Source of the DNA: Alphaproteobacteria bacterium
GTDB lineage: Bacteria > Pseudomonadota > Alphaproteobacteria > Rs-D84
Assembly (NCBI GenBank): GCA_016301865.1
Contig: JAEDOP010000049.1
Coordinates: 1-6,145 of the forward strand
Length of the DNA stretch: 6,145 nt
Direction: 5' to 3'
This document shows positions 5,705 through 6,145 of this stretch, in pieces. Position 1 is the stretch's first letter, and every line of letters starts with the position of its first letter. The notes beneath the pieces are model-generated. The model did not search any database and had not been told where the DNA came from. It saw nothing but the letters and a program-made list of their open reading frames with translations. The position numbers were made by a program, and so were the translations under genes.

Positions 5705-6145
5705 CTATTTTACCACAATTTTACCGTGTGATAAAGTTGTAGTGTTGGTTGGTTGAATTTTATCCGTGAATGATGATTGGTGACTGATAAAGACAAATGT
5801 CGTGTTTGACATATTTTTTACAGTATCAGCGATTAATTGTTGTGTGTCGTTGTCGGACCCAGAATCGGGTTCGTCCAGAATTGCCAGACGCGGATTTGTT
5901 AGTATCAGACGTAACAGCATCAGTCGTTTACGTTCGCCACCGGAAAAGCCGACGTTAATACTGCGGTTCAGCCATTCGCGCGGTATATTTAATCGTTCGC
6001 GTGCAGATTCCAGATTTTGCAGAAATTCCCCCATAGACAGTTCGTGACCGGTTTGAAAATGTGTGTGTGCTGCAATTGAATGTTTTAAAAAACTGATAAC
6101 TGTTAATCCTGGTATTTCGGGTACGTGTTGTGCCCCCAGAAATAT
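5705..6145 (-). CDS. sufC: SufC-type Fe-S assembly ABC ATPase, 5' end beyond window
   Basis: SufC is the cytoplasmic ABC-type ATPase that binds SufB and SufD in the SufBCD scaffold for Fe-S cluster assembly. The 146 residues present begin at the Q-loop region IFLGAQHVPEIPG, the hallmark EIPG segment of SufC. They contain the signature VGFSGGERKR (65-74), Walker B and D-loop LAILDEPDSGSD (87-98) with catalytic Glu92, and switch His122 in FISHQ. About 100 N-terminal residues, including Walker A, lie off the right edge. Differences from typical SufC are notable: the block after the signature reads RLMLLRL rather than the usual NEILQM-like sequence, the D-loop has SGSDND instead of SGLDID, and the protein stops right after HGKIVVK, about 20 residues earlier than usual. 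A divergent SufC is the best call; a SufC-like paralogue is possible. The membrane-protein gene follows after 7 bp, where sufD or sufS would often be found. Confidence 0.82.
   Translation of the reverse strand: MFLGAQHVPEIPGLTVISFLKHSIAAHTHFQTGHELSMGEFLQNLESARERLNIPREWLNRSINVGFSGGERKRLMLLRLILTNPRLAILDEPDSGSDNDTQQLIADTVKNMSNTTFVFISHQSSFTDKIQPTNTTTLSHGKIVVK

Noticed and set aside
1..6145. Mobile elements, CRISPR arrays, riboswitches, toxin-antitoxin or defence genes
   Set aside because: I looked for terminal inverted repeats, regularly spaced repeats and characteristic motifs and saw none. The only repeats are the short ones reported.

Overview
The window looks like a piece of a moderately AT-rich alphaproteobacterial chromosome. 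The evidence is the wording of GatB (for example VSMVDVAMPGMLPVLN and RADVNVSVRP), RuvX lying divergently beside gatC, and a SufC-type ATPase instead of a housekeeping ISC cluster. GatB and SufC both depart from family consensus, which would suit an uncultured or host-associated lineage. That placement is inference; no taxonomic marker gene is present.

Left part (1-3183): the three subunits of the tRNA-dependent amidotransferase lie on the minus strand in the order gatC, gatA, gatB, with gatB running off the left edge. gatC and gatA are 3 bp apart and form one transcription unit behind a strong-looking promoter. Between gatA and gatB lies a complete tRNA-Phe(GAA) gene on the opposite strand, with its own likely promoter and a clear intrinsic terminator. 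GatCAB converts Glu-tRNA(Gln) and/or Asp-tRNA(Asn) to the Gln and Asn forms; tRNA-Phe is not a substrate, so the link is one of position only.

Middle (3184-3660): ruvX (yqgF), a RuvC-fold nuclease-like protein, is the only protein gene on the plus strand. It diverges from gatC over a 37-bp gap in which candidate promoters for the two genes interlock. A strong hairpin terminator overlaps its stop codon.

Right part (3668-6145): three minus-strand genes in the transcriptional order sufC (5' end missing), an unrecognised polytopic membrane protein, and an AI-2E/PerM-family permease. Spacing is short (7 and 47 bp), so they may be co-transcribed. SufC normally powers Fe-S cluster assembly with SufB and SufD; the two membrane genes that follow it have no known Fe-S role.

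An identical 18-bp sequence sits at the stop codon of both membrane genes, and a 13-bp version occurs inside gatB. I found no mobile element, CRISPR array, phage gene or defence system. The points most worth following up are the short repeat, the antisense tRNA inside the gat cluster, a GatB insertion and the unknown membrane protein. No intergenic stretch exceeds about 205 bp, and the largest (1176-1379) holds the tRNA gene.
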